The position numbers and the translations under genes are program-made. Positions 35,802-44,300 of a DNA stretch of 64,000 bases are shown piece by piece (the stretch's first letter is position 1; each line of letters starts with the position of its first letter). Origin of the DNA: Acidobacteriota bacterium (GTDB taxonomy: Bacteria; Acidobacteriota; Thermoanaerobaculia; UBA5066); assembly GCA_008363385.1 (NCBI GenBank), contig RHKY01000012.1:52170-116169 (forward strand), given 5' to 3'. Under the pieces are notes generated by a model, which did no database searches, was not told where the DNA came from, and saw only the letters and a list, made by a program, of their open reading frames with translations.

Positions 35802-38083
35802 ACCGCACCCGACCCGGCAGCCTCGCCCGCCCCTCCCCGGCGCTCCTCGCCGTCGCGCTCGGGCTCCTCATCCTCCCCGGCACCGCCGCCGCCGGCGTCA
35901 AGGTGGCCGCCTTCGGCTCGCTGAAGGACTTCCTCGCCGGCGACTCCGCCGGCACCGGCGTCACCCACGCCGGCCGGCTGACGCTCGGCGCTCCGCTCGG
36001 CGCTCCGGCCTGGCCCGAGGAGGCGGCCGACGCGGTCGTCCTCGGCGCCGCCACGGACCGCTCCGGGCGGATCTTCGTGGCCACGGGCGGCGGCCTGGGC
36101 AGGCTCTTCGTCTCGACGCCGGACGGGAAGGTCTCGCTCCTGTTCCAGGCCCCCGAGCCGAACGTCACGGCCGTGGCCGTGGCGGCGGACGGGACCGTCG
36201 TCTGCGGGACCTCGCCGAACGGCCGGATCTACCGAGTGGACCCTGGCGCCCGCGAGCCGGCCCGGGCCGGGACCGACTGGGGGAGCCCGGGGGAGGAGTC
36301 GATCTGGAGCCTGGCGTTCGGCCCGGACGGCGCGCTCTTCGCCGGGACGGGGAACCGGGGCCGCGTCTGGCGGCGGGACCGCGACGGGAAGCTCGCCATG
36401 CTCGCGGAGCTCCCCGACACCCACGTGCGGGTCGTGGCCGCCGGGCGCGACGGAAAGCTCCTCGCCGGGACCTCCGAGAAGGGCCTCCTCGTGGAGATCG
36501 CCGCGGACGGCTCCTTCCGGACCCTCCACGACTTCGCGCGCCCGGAGGTGACCGGCATCGCCGTGGGTGCCGACGGGACGGTCTGGGCGGCCGCCTCCTC
36601 CACCGCGCCGCCGGCCCCCGCCGCGACGAGGGGCGACGCGCGCGGGCGCTCTCCGGTGACCCCGGCGCCGGCGCCGCCCCGCGAGGAGACGCCGAAGGGG
36701 TCGGTCTCGGTCTCGACGGGGCCCGCGCGCCTGGCTCCGGCCTCCGCTGCGGCCACCCCCCCCGCCGAGGGGGCGACCGACGTCGTCGCCGTCGGACCGA
36801 CCGGGCTCGTCGAGCCCGCCTGGACCCTCCCGGAGGAGACCGTCTACTCGCTCCGGCTCGACGGCGGAACGGGCGCTCTCGTCCTGGCCACCGGACCCAG
36901 GGGCCGGGTCTACACGCTCCGGGACCGGAAGCTGACGCTCGTGGCCCAGACGCAGGAGACCCAGGTCGTCTCGGCGCCCGAGACCCCGGCCGGGCTCGCC
37001 GCCGTCACGATGTCCTCCGCGGCGGTCCGGCGCCCTCCGGCTCCCGGGCCGCGTGCCGGGACCTTCACGTCCGCGACGAGGGACGCGGGCCGGCTCTCCC
37101 GGTTCGGCCGCCTCCGCTTCGACGGGGAGGTCCCGGCGGGCTCCTCGCTGAAGCTCTCCGTCCGGTCGGGCAACTCCTCCGGCCCCGACGCCTCGTGGTC
37201 TCCCTGGGCGCTCCTCGGAAACGACGGAACGGCCGCGGGGCCCGCGGTGCCGCCGGCCCGCTACTTCCAGTGGAGGGTGGAGATGTCCGCCGGGGCGAAG
37301 GGGGGAGCCCCGTCGGTGGAACGGGTCGAGCTCTCGTACGCGGAGACGAACAGCCGCCCCGTCCTGGAGAACCTGCAGGTCCTGGAGCCCGGCCTCGTCT
37401 ACGCCAAGTCGGGTGCGGCCTCGGGACCGTCGGTCCTCTCGATCGCGAGCCCGGACGAGCTCGGGATCTTCGCGGGCCTGGAGCCCGCCCGCGAGCCCGC
37501 GGGGCCGGACGGCGGGGGCAAGAAGCTCTACCGGAAGGGATTCCGGACCGTGAGCTGGAAGGGGACGGACCTCAACGGGGACCTCCTCCGCTACGACCTG
37601 GACCTCCTCCCCTCGAGCTCTGGCCCGGCGTTGCCGCTCCGGCGCGACGTCGAGGACTCGTGGTTCTCGTTCGACACCAGCGCCCTGCCGGACGGGCGGT
37701 ACCGCTGCCGCGTGACCGTGTCGGACCGGGTCGGGAACGCCGAGGGGGAGGACCTCTCGGCCACCGAGGAGACGGAGCTCTTCGTCGTCGACAACTCCCC
37801 GCCCGCGCTGGCGGTCTCCTCGGCACGCTCCGAGAAGGAGAGCGTCGTCCTGACGGTCTCGGCGACCGACGCCCTCTCGCCGGTCGTGAAGGCGGAGGGG
37901 GCCGTCAACGCGGACCGCTGGCGGGTCCTCTCCGCCGAGGACGGCGTGGCCGACTCCCTGGCCGAGCGGTTCCTGCTCCGCGTCCCGCGGCCGGCGGGAC
38001 CTTCCGTCCTCGCGATCCGGGTCGTCGACGCCTCGGGGAACAGCGCCGCGCTGGCCGCGCGGTACCCGGAGGACTTCCGGTGA
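35798..38083 (+). CDS. Exported beta-propeller protein with Ig-like tail
   Basis: A 761-residue protein with a signal peptide (cleavage near Ala32). Residues about 75-400 contain repeated beta-propeller blades of the form ADGTVVCGTSPNGRIYRVD, PDGALFAGTGNRGRVWRRD and RDGKLLAGTSEKGLLVEI. A Pro-rich insert (about 268-310) interrupts them. The C-terminal half has fibronectin/Ig-like features, including a WSPWALLGND segment, a stretch describing ordered blades (RYRCRVTVSDRVGNAEG), and VDNSPPALAV typical of Big-type domains. It is probably periplasmic or surface-exposed. It sits between the S55 protein and a peptide-binding lipoprotein with GTGA overlaps on both sides. Function is unknown. Confidence 0.75.
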   Translation: MNRTRPGSLARPSPALLAVALGLLILPGTAAAGVKVAAFGSLKDFLAGDSAGTGVTHAGRLTLGAPLGAPAWPEEAADAVVLGAATDRSGRIFVATGGGLGRLFVSTPDGKVSLLFQAPEPNVTAVAVAADGTVVCGTSPNGRIYRVDPGAREPARAGTDWGSPGEESIWSLAFGPDGALFAGTGNRGRVWRRDRDGKLAMLAELPDTHVRVVAAGRDGKLLAGTSEKGLLVEIAADGSFRTLHDFARPEVTGIAVGADGTVWAAASSTAPPAPAATRGDARGRSPVTPAPAPPREETPKGSVSVSTGPARLAPASAAATPPAEGATDVVAVGPTGLVEPAWTLPEETVYSLRLDGGTGALVLATGPRGRVYTLRDRKLTLVAQTQETQVVSAPETPAGLAAVTMSSAAVRRPPAPGPRAGTFTSATRDAGRLSRFGRLRFDGEVPAGSSLKLSVRSGNSSGPDASWSPWALLGNDGTAAGPAVPPARYFQWRVEMSAGAKGGAPSVERVELSYAETNSRPVLENLQVLEPGLVYAKSGAASGPSVLSIASPDELGIFAGLEPAREPAGPDGGGKKLYRKGFRTVSWKGTDLNGDLLRYDLDLLPSSSGPALPLRRDVEDSWFSFDTSALPDGRYRCRVTVSDRVGNAEGEDLSATEETELFVVDNSPPALAVSSARSEKESVVLTVSATDALSPVVKAEGAVNADRWRVLSAEDGVADSLAERFLLRVPRPAGPSVLAIRVVDASGNSAALAARYPEDFR

Positions 38084-39675
38084 GGCGCCTGTGCCGCGCG
38101 GCCGCCGCAGCGGGCGCGCTCCTCCTCCTCTGCGGGTGCGGCCGGACCGGTAAGGACCCCGAGTCGGTCGTCAGGAGGCGGCTGGAGGGCGAGCCCAAGA
38201 CTCTCAACCCGCTCCTGGCCACCGCCGACCCCGAGCTGGTGGTCCTGGCCCTCACCTCCCGGAACCTCGTCGACTGGGACGAGGAGCTCGCCCTCGTGCC
38301 GGGGCTGGCCGAGTCGGCCGTCGAGAGCGACGACCACCGGAGCTTCACCTTCCGGCTGAGGGAGGGGGCGCGGTGGGAGGACGGCACGCCGGTCACCGCC
38401 GACGACGTCGTCTTCACGGTCGAGGCCCTCGTCGACCCCAGGACGCCCGCCCCGAACCGCCGGGCCTTCTTCGAGGGGTTCGAGAAGGCCGAGAAGCTCG
38501 ACGGGAGGACCGCCCGGGTGTCCTTCCGGAACGCCACGCCCGGCCGCCTGGCCGCCTTCAACCTGCCGCTCCTCCCCGCGGCGGCCTACCGGGGGAAGGA
38601 CCTCACCACCCACCCGATGAACCGCCAGCCCCTGTCGAACGGACCCTACCGGGTCGCGCGCTGGGAGGCGGGCCGGCGGATCGAGCTGGTGAGGAACACC
38701 CAGTACGCAGGCGACAGGCCGGCCGCGGAGAAGCTCGAGCTGCGCGTCGTCTCCGACTCGGCCGCGGCCTTCGAGGCGCTCCGGACGGGGGCGCTCGACG
38801 AGAGCCGGCTGACGTTCGAGCAGAAGGCCCGGGTGGACCGCGAGGGGGCGGACCCCGGCTCGGCCCTCCGCTCGCTCGTCTACCCCGAGCTCGCCTTCAC
38901 GTACCTCGGCTACAGCCACCGGAACCCGCTCTTCTCGGAGGCCCGCGTGAGGCGCGCGCTCACGATGCTGATCGACCGGGAGACGATCGCGCGGACGCTC
39001 TACGGCGGCACCGCCCGCCCCGCCAACGGCCCGATCCCGCCCGGCCTCTGGACGCACGACCCGACGATCGCGCCCTGGCCGTACGACCCGGCCGCCGCGG
39101 CGAAGGCCCTCGACGAGGCGGGCTTCCGCCGGGGCCCCGAAGGCGTCCGGAAGAGAGGGGAGCTGCGCTTCGCCTTCACGCTCTCCCTGGGGGCCGGGAG
39201 CGACCTGCAGCGGCAGATCGCCGAGACGATCCAGCAGTCGTTCCGCTCCGAAGGCGTCGAGATGACCATCGCCCCGATGGACTGGGCGGCCTTCACCGAG
39301 AAGGTGGACGCGGGGGAGTTCGAGGCCTGCCTGCTGGCCATGAGCCTCGACCCGAACCCGGACCTGAGGCCGAGCTGGCACTCCTCGCAGGTCCCGCCGA
39401 ACGGCTGGAACAGCTTCTTCTACCGGAGCCCCGAGGCGGACGCCGTCATGGACGAGCTGGCCAGGACCTTCGACCGCGAGGAGTCCCGGAAGCTCTACTC
39501 GCGCCTGGCCCGGATCCTCCACGAGGACGAGCCGGTCAGCTTCCTGCACAACGTGGACGTCAAGTGGGGGGTGGCCCGGCGCCTTGCCGGCGTGAGGACG
39601 TCGCCGATCGGCCTGTCGCTCTTCTGGCCGGGCGCGTCCGCGTGGCGGCCGGTGAGGGCTCACGCCCCCGTGTGA
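38080..39675 (+). CDS. Peptide/nickel-type ABC transporter substrate-binding lipoprotein
   Basis: A 531-residue family 5 extracellular solute-binding protein. The lipobox ends at about Cys20 (LLCGC), anchoring it to the membrane. Family features are EPKTLNPLLATAD, the domain-crossing region FRLREGARWEDGTPVTADDV, SNGPYRVARWEAGRRIELVRN, and later VRRALTMLIDRETIA. It would deliver oligopeptides or similar ligands to the permeases encoded immediately downstream. The ligand cannot be predicted. The GTG overlaps the propeller gene's stop. Confidence 0.92.
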   Translation: MRRLCRAAAAAGALLLLCGCGRTGKDPESVVRRRLEGEPKTLNPLLATADPELVVLALTSRNLVDWDEELALVPGLAESAVESDDHRSFTFRLREGARWEDGTPVTADDVVFTVEALVDPRTPAPNRRAFFEGFEKAEKLDGRTARVSFRNATPGRLAAFNLPLLPAAAYRGKDLTTHPMNRQPLSNGPYRVARWEAGRRIELVRNTQYAGDRPAAEKLELRVVSDSAAAFEALRTGALDESRLTFEQKARVDREGADPGSALRSLVYPELAFTYLGYSHRNPLFSEARVRRALTMLIDRETIARTLYGGTARPANGPIPPGLWTHDPTIAPWPYDPAAAAKALDEAGFRRGPEGVRKRGELRFAFTLSLGAGSDLQRQIAETIQQSFRSEGVEMTIAPMDWAAFTEKVDAGEFEACLLAMSLDPNPDLRPSWHSSQVPPNGWNSFFYRSPEADAVMDELARTFDREESRKLYSRLARILHEDEPVSFLHNVDVKWGVARRLAGVRTSPIGLSLFWPGASAWRPVRAHAPV

Positions 39676-39679
39676 GGCC

Positions 39680-40636
39680 GTGCTCCGGTTCGCGCTGCGG
39701 AGGCTCGGCACGGCGGCCGCCACGCTCCTCGGCAGCGCGACGCTCGTCTTCTTCCTCACGGCGCTGACGCCGGGCGACCCGGCGCGGCTCCTGTCGGGGG
39801 GGCCGGGCCGGCCCGCGCCGTCGCGGCAGGAGCTCGCGGCCTTCCGGGCGGGGCTGGGGCTGGACCGGCCGCTGCCGGCGCGGTACGCGACGTGGCTGAG
39901 GAGGGCCGCCGCCCTCGACCTGGGCCGCTCCTTCCGGGACGCGCGCCCGGTCCGCGAGAGGATCGCCGAGACCCTGCCGCTCACCCTCGCGCTGAACCTC
40001 TCGGCGCTGGCGCTGGCCACGCTCGCCGGGATCCCCCTCGGGATCGCCTCGGCCCTGAGGCCCGGGAGCCGCCTCGACCGGTCGGCGGGATGGCTGGCCG
40101 ACGTGCTGTTCGCCGTGCCCGGATTCGTCCTGGGCCTTTCGCTCCTCGTCCTCGTGGCCGGAGAGCTCCGCCTCGTCCCGGTCTTCTCCGACCCCTCCGC
40201 TGGCCCGTCGGCTTTCCTCCTGCCGGTCGTCACGCTGGCCGCGGCCGCGCTCGCCCCGATCTCGCGCGTGACGCGGAACCTCGTGGCGGAGGCGCTCCGG
40301 ACCCCGCCGGCCCTGGCGGGGCTCACGCGCGGCGAGGGGAGGGCCGGGTCGGTCGCCCGGGCGCTCCGCGCCTCCTCGGGGGGGTTCGCCGGGCTCTACT
40401 CGGCCCTCGTCCCGGGCGCGGCCGCTGGCTCCGTCCTGGTCGAGAGGGTCTTCTCGTTCCCCGGCTCGGGGGCGCTCCTGGCCGAGGCCGTCTTCGCCCG
40501 CGACTACCCGGTCGTCCTCGGCCTGACGCTCGTCACCGGCGCGATCGTCGTCCTCTCCAGCCTCGCGGCCGACCTCGTCGCCGCCTGGCTCGACCCCCGG
40601 CTCGCCGACGGAGCCCGCCGGGAGGACGCAGCTTGA
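39680..40636 (+). CDS. Peptide-type ABC transporter permease, DppB-like
   Basis: An inner-membrane permease of 318 residues with about six transmembrane segments. The N-terminus (LRFALRRLGTAAATLLGSATLVFFLTALTPGDP) and the loop PSRQELAAFRAGLGLDRPLPARY are typical of DppB/OppB. The EAA-type cytoplasmic loop is degenerate (LRASSGGFAGLYSALVPGA). The second permease follows with a TTGA overlap. The GTG start is 4 bases after the binding-protein stop. No ATPase gene (DppD/F) is in this window. Confidence 0.9.
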   Translation: MLRFALRRLGTAAATLLGSATLVFFLTALTPGDPARLLSGGPGRPAPSRQELAAFRAGLGLDRPLPARYATWLRRAAALDLGRSFRDARPVRERIAETLPLTLALNLSALALATLAGIPLGIASALRPGSRLDRSAGWLADVLFAVPGFVLGLSLLVLVAGELRLVPVFSDPSAGPSAFLLPVVTLAAAALAPISRVTRNLVAEALRTPPALAGLTRGEGRAGSVARALRASSGGFAGLYSALVPGAAAGSVLVERVFSFPGSGALLAEAVFARDYPVVLGLTLVTGAIVVLSSLAADLVAAWLDPRLADGARREDAA

Positions 40637-41496
40637 GCCGGCCGGCGCGGCGCCACCGTCTCGTCCGCGCGGCGCTCCTGGCCGCGCTCTTCCCGGCGGT
40701 GGCCCTCCTGTCGCCCCTCCTGGCCTCCTCGCGCCCCCTGATCGCGGGAGAGGACGGGCGGGTCCTCCTCGCCGCTCCCGTCCCGTGGGACCCGGAGGCG
40801 ATCCGGCTGGAGGCCCGCCTCTCCCCGCCCGGCGCCGGCCACTGGCTCGGGACCGACGACCTCGGCCGGGACGTCCTGTCGCGGGTCCTCCACGGCACCC
40901 GCGTCTCCGTCGGCGTCGGCCTCCTGTCGGCGGCGCTGGCCCTCCTGGCCGGGGCGGCCCTCGGCGGGGCCGCCGGGCTCCTCGGTGGGCGCGTGGACCG
41001 CCTGCTCCTGGCGGTCGTCGAGGTCTTCCAGACGCTCCCGCCGCTCGTCCTGGCCGCGTCGGCGGCGGCCTTCCTCCCGCCGTCGGCGCTGTCGGCGGCG
41101 CTCCTGATCGCGGCCGTCTCCTGGACCGACGCCGCGCGCCTGGTCCGGGCACAGGCCCAGCGCGCGGCCGCGAGCCCGTTCGTCGAGGCCGCGCGCGCCT
41201 CGGGGGCTTCCCGCGCCCGCCTCCTCCTCCGGCACGTCCTGCCGCACGCCCTGCCGCCGGCGCTGGCCACGGCCCCCTACGTCCTGGGGGCCGCCGTCGT
41301 GGCCGAGGCCTCGCTCTCGTTCCTCGGCCTCGGCGCGCCCCCGCCGACCCCCTCGTGGGGACGGGCGCTCGCGGACGCTCGCGGCGTCCTCGGGGAGGCC
41401 TGGTGGTGCGCCGCGTTCCCGGGCCTTTCGCTCGTCCTCCTGGTCCTCTCGGCGCGCCACCTGGGCGACGCCCTAGAATCTCCGGGAGCCCGATGA
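40633..41496 (+). CDS. Peptide-type ABC transporter permease, DppC-like
   Basis: A 287-residue partner permease. It has the DppC-type periplasmic signature HWLGTDDLGRDVLSRVLHG and the EAA loop EAARASGASRARLLLRHVLPH, which contacts the ATPase. About five or six transmembrane segments are predicted. The TTG start overlaps the dppB-like stop. The ATG of coaD overlaps its own stop, so transport and coenzyme A genes share a transcript. The matching ATPases must be encoded elsewhere. Confidence 0.9.
   Translation: MSRPARRHRLVRAALLAALFPAVALLSPLLASSRPLIAGEDGRVLLAAPVPWDPEAIRLEARLSPPGAGHWLGTDDLGRDVLSRVLHGTRVSVGVGLLSAALALLAGAALGGAAGLLGGRVDRLLLAVVEVFQTLPPLVLAASAAAFLPPSALSAALLIAAVSWTDAARLVRAQAQRAAASPFVEAARASGASRARLLLRHVLPHALPPALATAPYVLGAAVVAEASLSFLGLGAPPPTPSWGRALADARGVLGEAWWCAAFPGLSLVLLVLSARHLGDALESPGAR
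41474..41479 (+). promoter_or_regulatory. Internal -10-like TAGAAT before coaD
   Basis: TAGAAT within the last codons of the permease gene, 13 bases before the coaD ATG. It could allow separate coaD expression with a leader of about 7 nt. No -35 recognised. Confidence 0.3.
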
Positions 41497-41984
41497 AGAT
41501 CGCCGTCTACCCCGGGTCGTTCGACCCCCTCACCAACGGCCACGTCGACATCATCCGCCGTAGCTGCCGGATCTTCGACCGCGTCCTCGTCGCGGTCCTC
41601 CTGAACACGGAGAAGTCGCCGCTGTTCTCCGTCGAGGAGCGGATCGCGATGGTGCGGACGATCTTCCGCCGCCAGCCGCGGGTCCGCGTCAAGGCCTTCA
41701 GCGGCCTCCTCGTCGACTTCCTGCGGCAGGAGCGGGCGGCCGTCGTCGTCCGGGGCCTTCGCGTCGTCTCGGACTTCGAGTACGAGTTCCAGATGGCGCT
41801 CATGAACCGGCGCCTGGACCCCGAGGTGGAGACGGTCTTCCTGACGCCGAAGGAGGAGCTCTCGTACGTCTCGAGCCGCCTCGTGAAGGAGGTCCACCGG
41901 CTCGGCGGCGACGTCTCCCGGCTGGTCCCCTCGATCGTCCACCGGGCGCTCGAGCGCAAGCTCCCCCCCGGGCCCCCGGCCTAG
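41493..41984 (+). CDS. coaD: Phosphopantetheine adenylyltransferase
   Basis: A 163-residue nucleotidyltransferase for the penultimate step of coenzyme A synthesis (4'-phosphopantetheine plus ATP to dephospho-CoA). The motif PGSFDPLTNGHVDIIRR (7-23) holds the ATP-binding TxGH (Thr14, His17). RGLRVVSDFEYEFQMALMNR and the C-terminal YVSSRLVKEV (usual ISSSxVKE) are present. Length is typical. Overlap with the permease gene seems incidental to function. Confidence 0.96.
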   Translation: MKIAVYPGSFDPLTNGHVDIIRRSCRIFDRVLVAVLLNTEKSPLFSVEERIAMVRTIFRRQPRVRVKAFSGLLVDFLRQERAAVVVRGLRVVSDFEYEFQMALMNRRLDPEVETVFLTPKEELSYVSSRLVKEVHRLGGDVSRLVPSIVHRALERKLPPGPPA

Positions 41985-42017
41985 CACTCCGCACCCCCGG
42001 GACGGCGGGAATGCCGG

Positions 42018-42026
42018 TGCTAGACT
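42018..42026 (+). promoter_or_regulatory. Extended -10 (TGC-TAGACT) opening the signalling cluster
   Basis: TGCTAGACT lies 13 bases before the GTG at 42040, giving a leader of about 7 nt with no Shine-Dalgarno. It is identical to the element before ribH. Short arms GCACC (41991-41995) and GGTGC (42016-42020) flank it upstream and could form a weak stem. Confidence 0.45.
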
Positions 42027-42039
42027 GACTTTCAGCGCC

Positions 42040-42840
42040 GTGGTGAACAGCTGGATCCCCGGATTCACCGTCGTGGAGGGGCCGGAACGGACGGGTCTAC
42101 CGCTCCGGTTCCGGGCCGTCAGGGAGGCGGACGGGGCTCCGGCCTGGGTGCGGGTGGACGGCTATCCGCCGGACGACCTGCGGGCCGCGGTCGCGTTCGC
42201 CCGGGTCCACGGCGAGACGGCCCGGATGGACCACCCGGACCTCCCCCGGGTCCTGGCTTACGGCTCCACGTCGATCCAGGGGAGACCCTTCGTCGCCTTC
42301 CAGCTGAGCCTGGAGTGGACCCATCCGCAACGCCCGCCGGAGGCGGCCCTGGACGAGGCGATCGAGACCCTGGCCGAGATCCAGCTCCTGGCCTACGAGA
42401 CCGGGGCCGCGGGCGTCCACGTCCCCGTCCACGAGCTGGACCGGATCCGGTCCGGAGCCCGCCTGGCGGGGCGGAGGCTCCCGTTGCGCGAGTTCCTCTG
42501 CGAGCCGCGCCGCGCCGACGGCCTCTCGGGCCTCCTGGGGATTCTCGACCCGTCCGAGTGGCAGCCGTTCGTCGCCCCGGAGACCGCCGCCAGGGGGCGT
42601 CACCGGGTCTCCGTCCGGAACGCCCTCTCGTACCGGGTCGCGAGCCAGGCCCACTACCTCCTGACCGGCACGCCGGCCCGCGCGAGGTCGGAAGCCCGCA
42701 GGCACGCCGCCGGGGAGGCGTCGGTGCGGATCCGGGCCTCGGACGCCCCGGAGCTCCCGGGCCGGTGGCGACTGGCGGTACGGTCGGCGATCTCGGAGAA
42801 TCCCGGACGAAGGCCCCCCGTCGAGGCCTTCGTGGCCTGA
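42040..42840 (+). CDS. Probable pseudokinase (degenerate Ser/Thr kinase fold)
   Basis: A 266-residue protein with no signal or membrane segment. Its layout follows bacterial Ser/Thr kinases but catalytic residues are missing. HPDLPRVLAYGSTSIQGRPFVAF matches the alphaC-beta4-beta5 region. Where the HRD loop should be, the sequence reads GVHVPVHELDRI, and the DFG position has LPLREF. FVAPETAARG corresponds to the APE motif, YRVASQAHYLLTG to the DVYSLG...LLTG helix, and ENPGRRPPVEAF to the final xPxxRPT motif. No glycine loop or VAIK lysine is recognisable. It is the first gene of a kinase/FHA/PP2C cluster, so a regulatory or scaffold role is likely. The kinase relationship is pattern-based and needs structure-level checking. 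Confidence 0.6.
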   Translation: MVNSWIPGFTVVEGPERTGLPLRFRAVREADGAPAWVRVDGYPPDDLRAAVAFARVHGETARMDHPDLPRVLAYGSTSIQGRPFVAFQLSLEWTHPQRPPEAALDEAIETLAEIQLLAYETGAAGVHVPVHELDRIRSGARLAGRRLPLREFLCEPRRADGLSGLLGILDPSEWQPFVAPETAARGRHRVSVRNALSYRVASQAHYLLTGTPARARSEARRHAAGEASVRIRASDAPELPGRWRLAVRSAISENPGRRPPVEAFVA

Positions 42841-42853
42841 GCGGCGGAGCGCT

Positions 42854-42859
42854 CTATCC
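42854..42859 (+). promoter_or_regulatory. -10-like TATCCT before the outer-membrane barrel gene
   Basis: TATCCT, 23 bases before the ATG at 42883. The leader would include the Shine-Dalgarno GGAGG (42872-42876). No clear -35. Confidence 0.35.
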
Positions 42860-42882
42860 TCTCTGGAGAACGGAGGAGTGAC

Positions 42883-44292
42883 ATGAGAGCAACGATCGGG
42901 ACGGTTCGGGGGGTGCTGCTCGCCGTCGCCGCGTGCGCGGCGACCCAGGCGTTCGGGCAGTGCCAGGACGCCTCCACGGTCAGCGCCTTCTACGGGAGCA
43001 TCTTCCAGGTGCCCGAGGAGCTCCGGATCGAGCTGAAGCCGGACCTCTCGAACCCCGGGGCGCGCGCGCTGGCCATCGGCGGCGCGTTCACGTCGAGCGC
43101 CGACGACGCCACCAGCGTCGTCGCCAACCCCGCGGGTCTCGGGGCGATCGTCCGGCCGACCCTCTTCGCGGAGGCCCGGCCGTCCCAGGTCCTCCAGTAC
43201 GACCGCTTCGACACGGGGCAGATCGACGTCACGCAGGACCGCGACCCGTTCATCCAGAAGGACGGCCAGTCCCCGCCGCCCTGGTTCGCCAGCTTCGTCC
43301 TGCCGCTCGGCGACAAGTTCGCGGTCGCCGCTTTCTACCAGCAGCTCTTCGGCAGCAGCCGGTCCGTGGACCGGGTGACCGGCGCCGCGGCCGCGAACGG
43401 GCCCTGCTTCGAGACGCTCAACCCCCGGACGGGCGCCCGCCAGAACGCCTTCGTCCCGCTCTACGCCTACGAGGACGACACGACCCTCAGCCGCGGCGGC
43501 CTCTCCGCTGCGTTCCGGGCGTCGGCTCGCTTCTCGTTCGGCGCGACCGTCTACCTCGCCAGCGAGAGCCGCCGGACGACGATCAAGCCGGGCTGGGGCA
43601 ACGGGACCTTCGAGAACGTCCTCCCGACCCAGGTGGACACGAGCTCCAGCAAGCCCGGCTACATCCTCGGCGTCCAGTTCACCGCGAACGAGTGGCTCCG
43701 CTTCGGCGCGGTCTACGCCGGCGCCGTGAAGTTCGACGCCGCCAACGACGCCGTCCCCGGGCAGACCGTCCTGCGCCGCACGGTCATCCCGGCCCGCGCC
43801 GGCCTCGGGGCCACGATCGCGCCGTCGCCTCGCTTCGCCATGACGCTGGAAGGGACCTGGGTGCAGAGCTCGACCTTCCTCGACAACACGGACATCGAGA
43901 ACGGGTTCGAGGGAGCGGTCGCCGTGGGCGCCCCGCAGTCCTCCGTCCGGTCCAACTGGGACCAGTCGGACACGTGGGAGGCCAGGATCGGGCTGGAGTA
44001 CTCCGTCGTCCAGACGCGGACGCGGCTCTTCTCCCTGCGCGCCGGCTTCTGGGCGGAGTCGCCGTCGAACCTGCGGTTCACCTTCCCGCAGGCGCAGGAC
44101 GACCTCGTGGCGCGCGCCGCCAACGACGCGATCCGGGCGCTCTTCCCCGACGTGGACGACCCCTGGCTCACTCACGTCACCGGAGGGCTGGGCGCCGTCT
44201 TCAACAAGAAGTTCCAGGTCGACGTGGGCGTCGACTACGAGACCCACACCAAGCGGCTCGTCGGCTCCGCCCTGCTCGGGTACACGTTCTGA
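42883..44292 (+). CDS. Outer-membrane beta-barrel protein, FadL/OmpP1-like
   Basis: A 469-residue protein with a signal peptide (cleavage near residue 25, AFG/QC). Near the mature N-terminus it has GARALAIGGAFTSSADDATS followed by NPAGLG, the pattern seen in FadL/PorV-like barrels. Alternating hydrophobic strands fill the rest (for example RLFSLRAGFWAE, KFQVDVGVDYETHTKR), and the last residue is phenylalanine in LLGYTF, the typical outer-membrane insertion signal. It may pass hydrophobic ligands or serve another envelope role. It is placed between the pseudokinase and the FHA gene, 8 bases before the latter. Confidence 0.8.
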   Translation: MRATIGTVRGVLLAVAACAATQAFGQCQDASTVSAFYGSIFQVPEELRIELKPDLSNPGARALAIGGAFTSSADDATSVVANPAGLGAIVRPTLFAEARPSQVLQYDRFDTGQIDVTQDRDPFIQKDGQSPPPWFASFVLPLGDKFAVAAFYQQLFGSSRSVDRVTGAAAANGPCFETLNPRTGARQNAFVPLYAYEDDTTLSRGGLSAAFRASARFSFGATVYLASESRRTTIKPGWGNGTFENVLPTQVDTSSSKPGYILGVQFTANEWLRFGAVYAGAVKFDAANDAVPGQTVLRRTVIPARAGLGATIAPSPRFAMTLEGTWVQSSTFLDNTDIENGFEGAVAVGAPQSSVRSNWDQSDTWEARIGLEYSVVQTRTRLFSLRAGFWAESPSNLRFTFPQAQDDLVARAANDAIRALFPDVDDPWLTHVTGGLGAVFNKKFQVDVGVDYETHTKRLVGSALLGYTF

Positions 44293-44300
44293 GGGCCGGG

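Noticed and set aside
41982-42022. TAGCAC...GTGCTA inverted repeat around the promoter at 42018 as an operator
   Set aside because: Six-base arms with about 29 bases between are easily met by chance in GC-rich DNA; no repressor gene adjoins.
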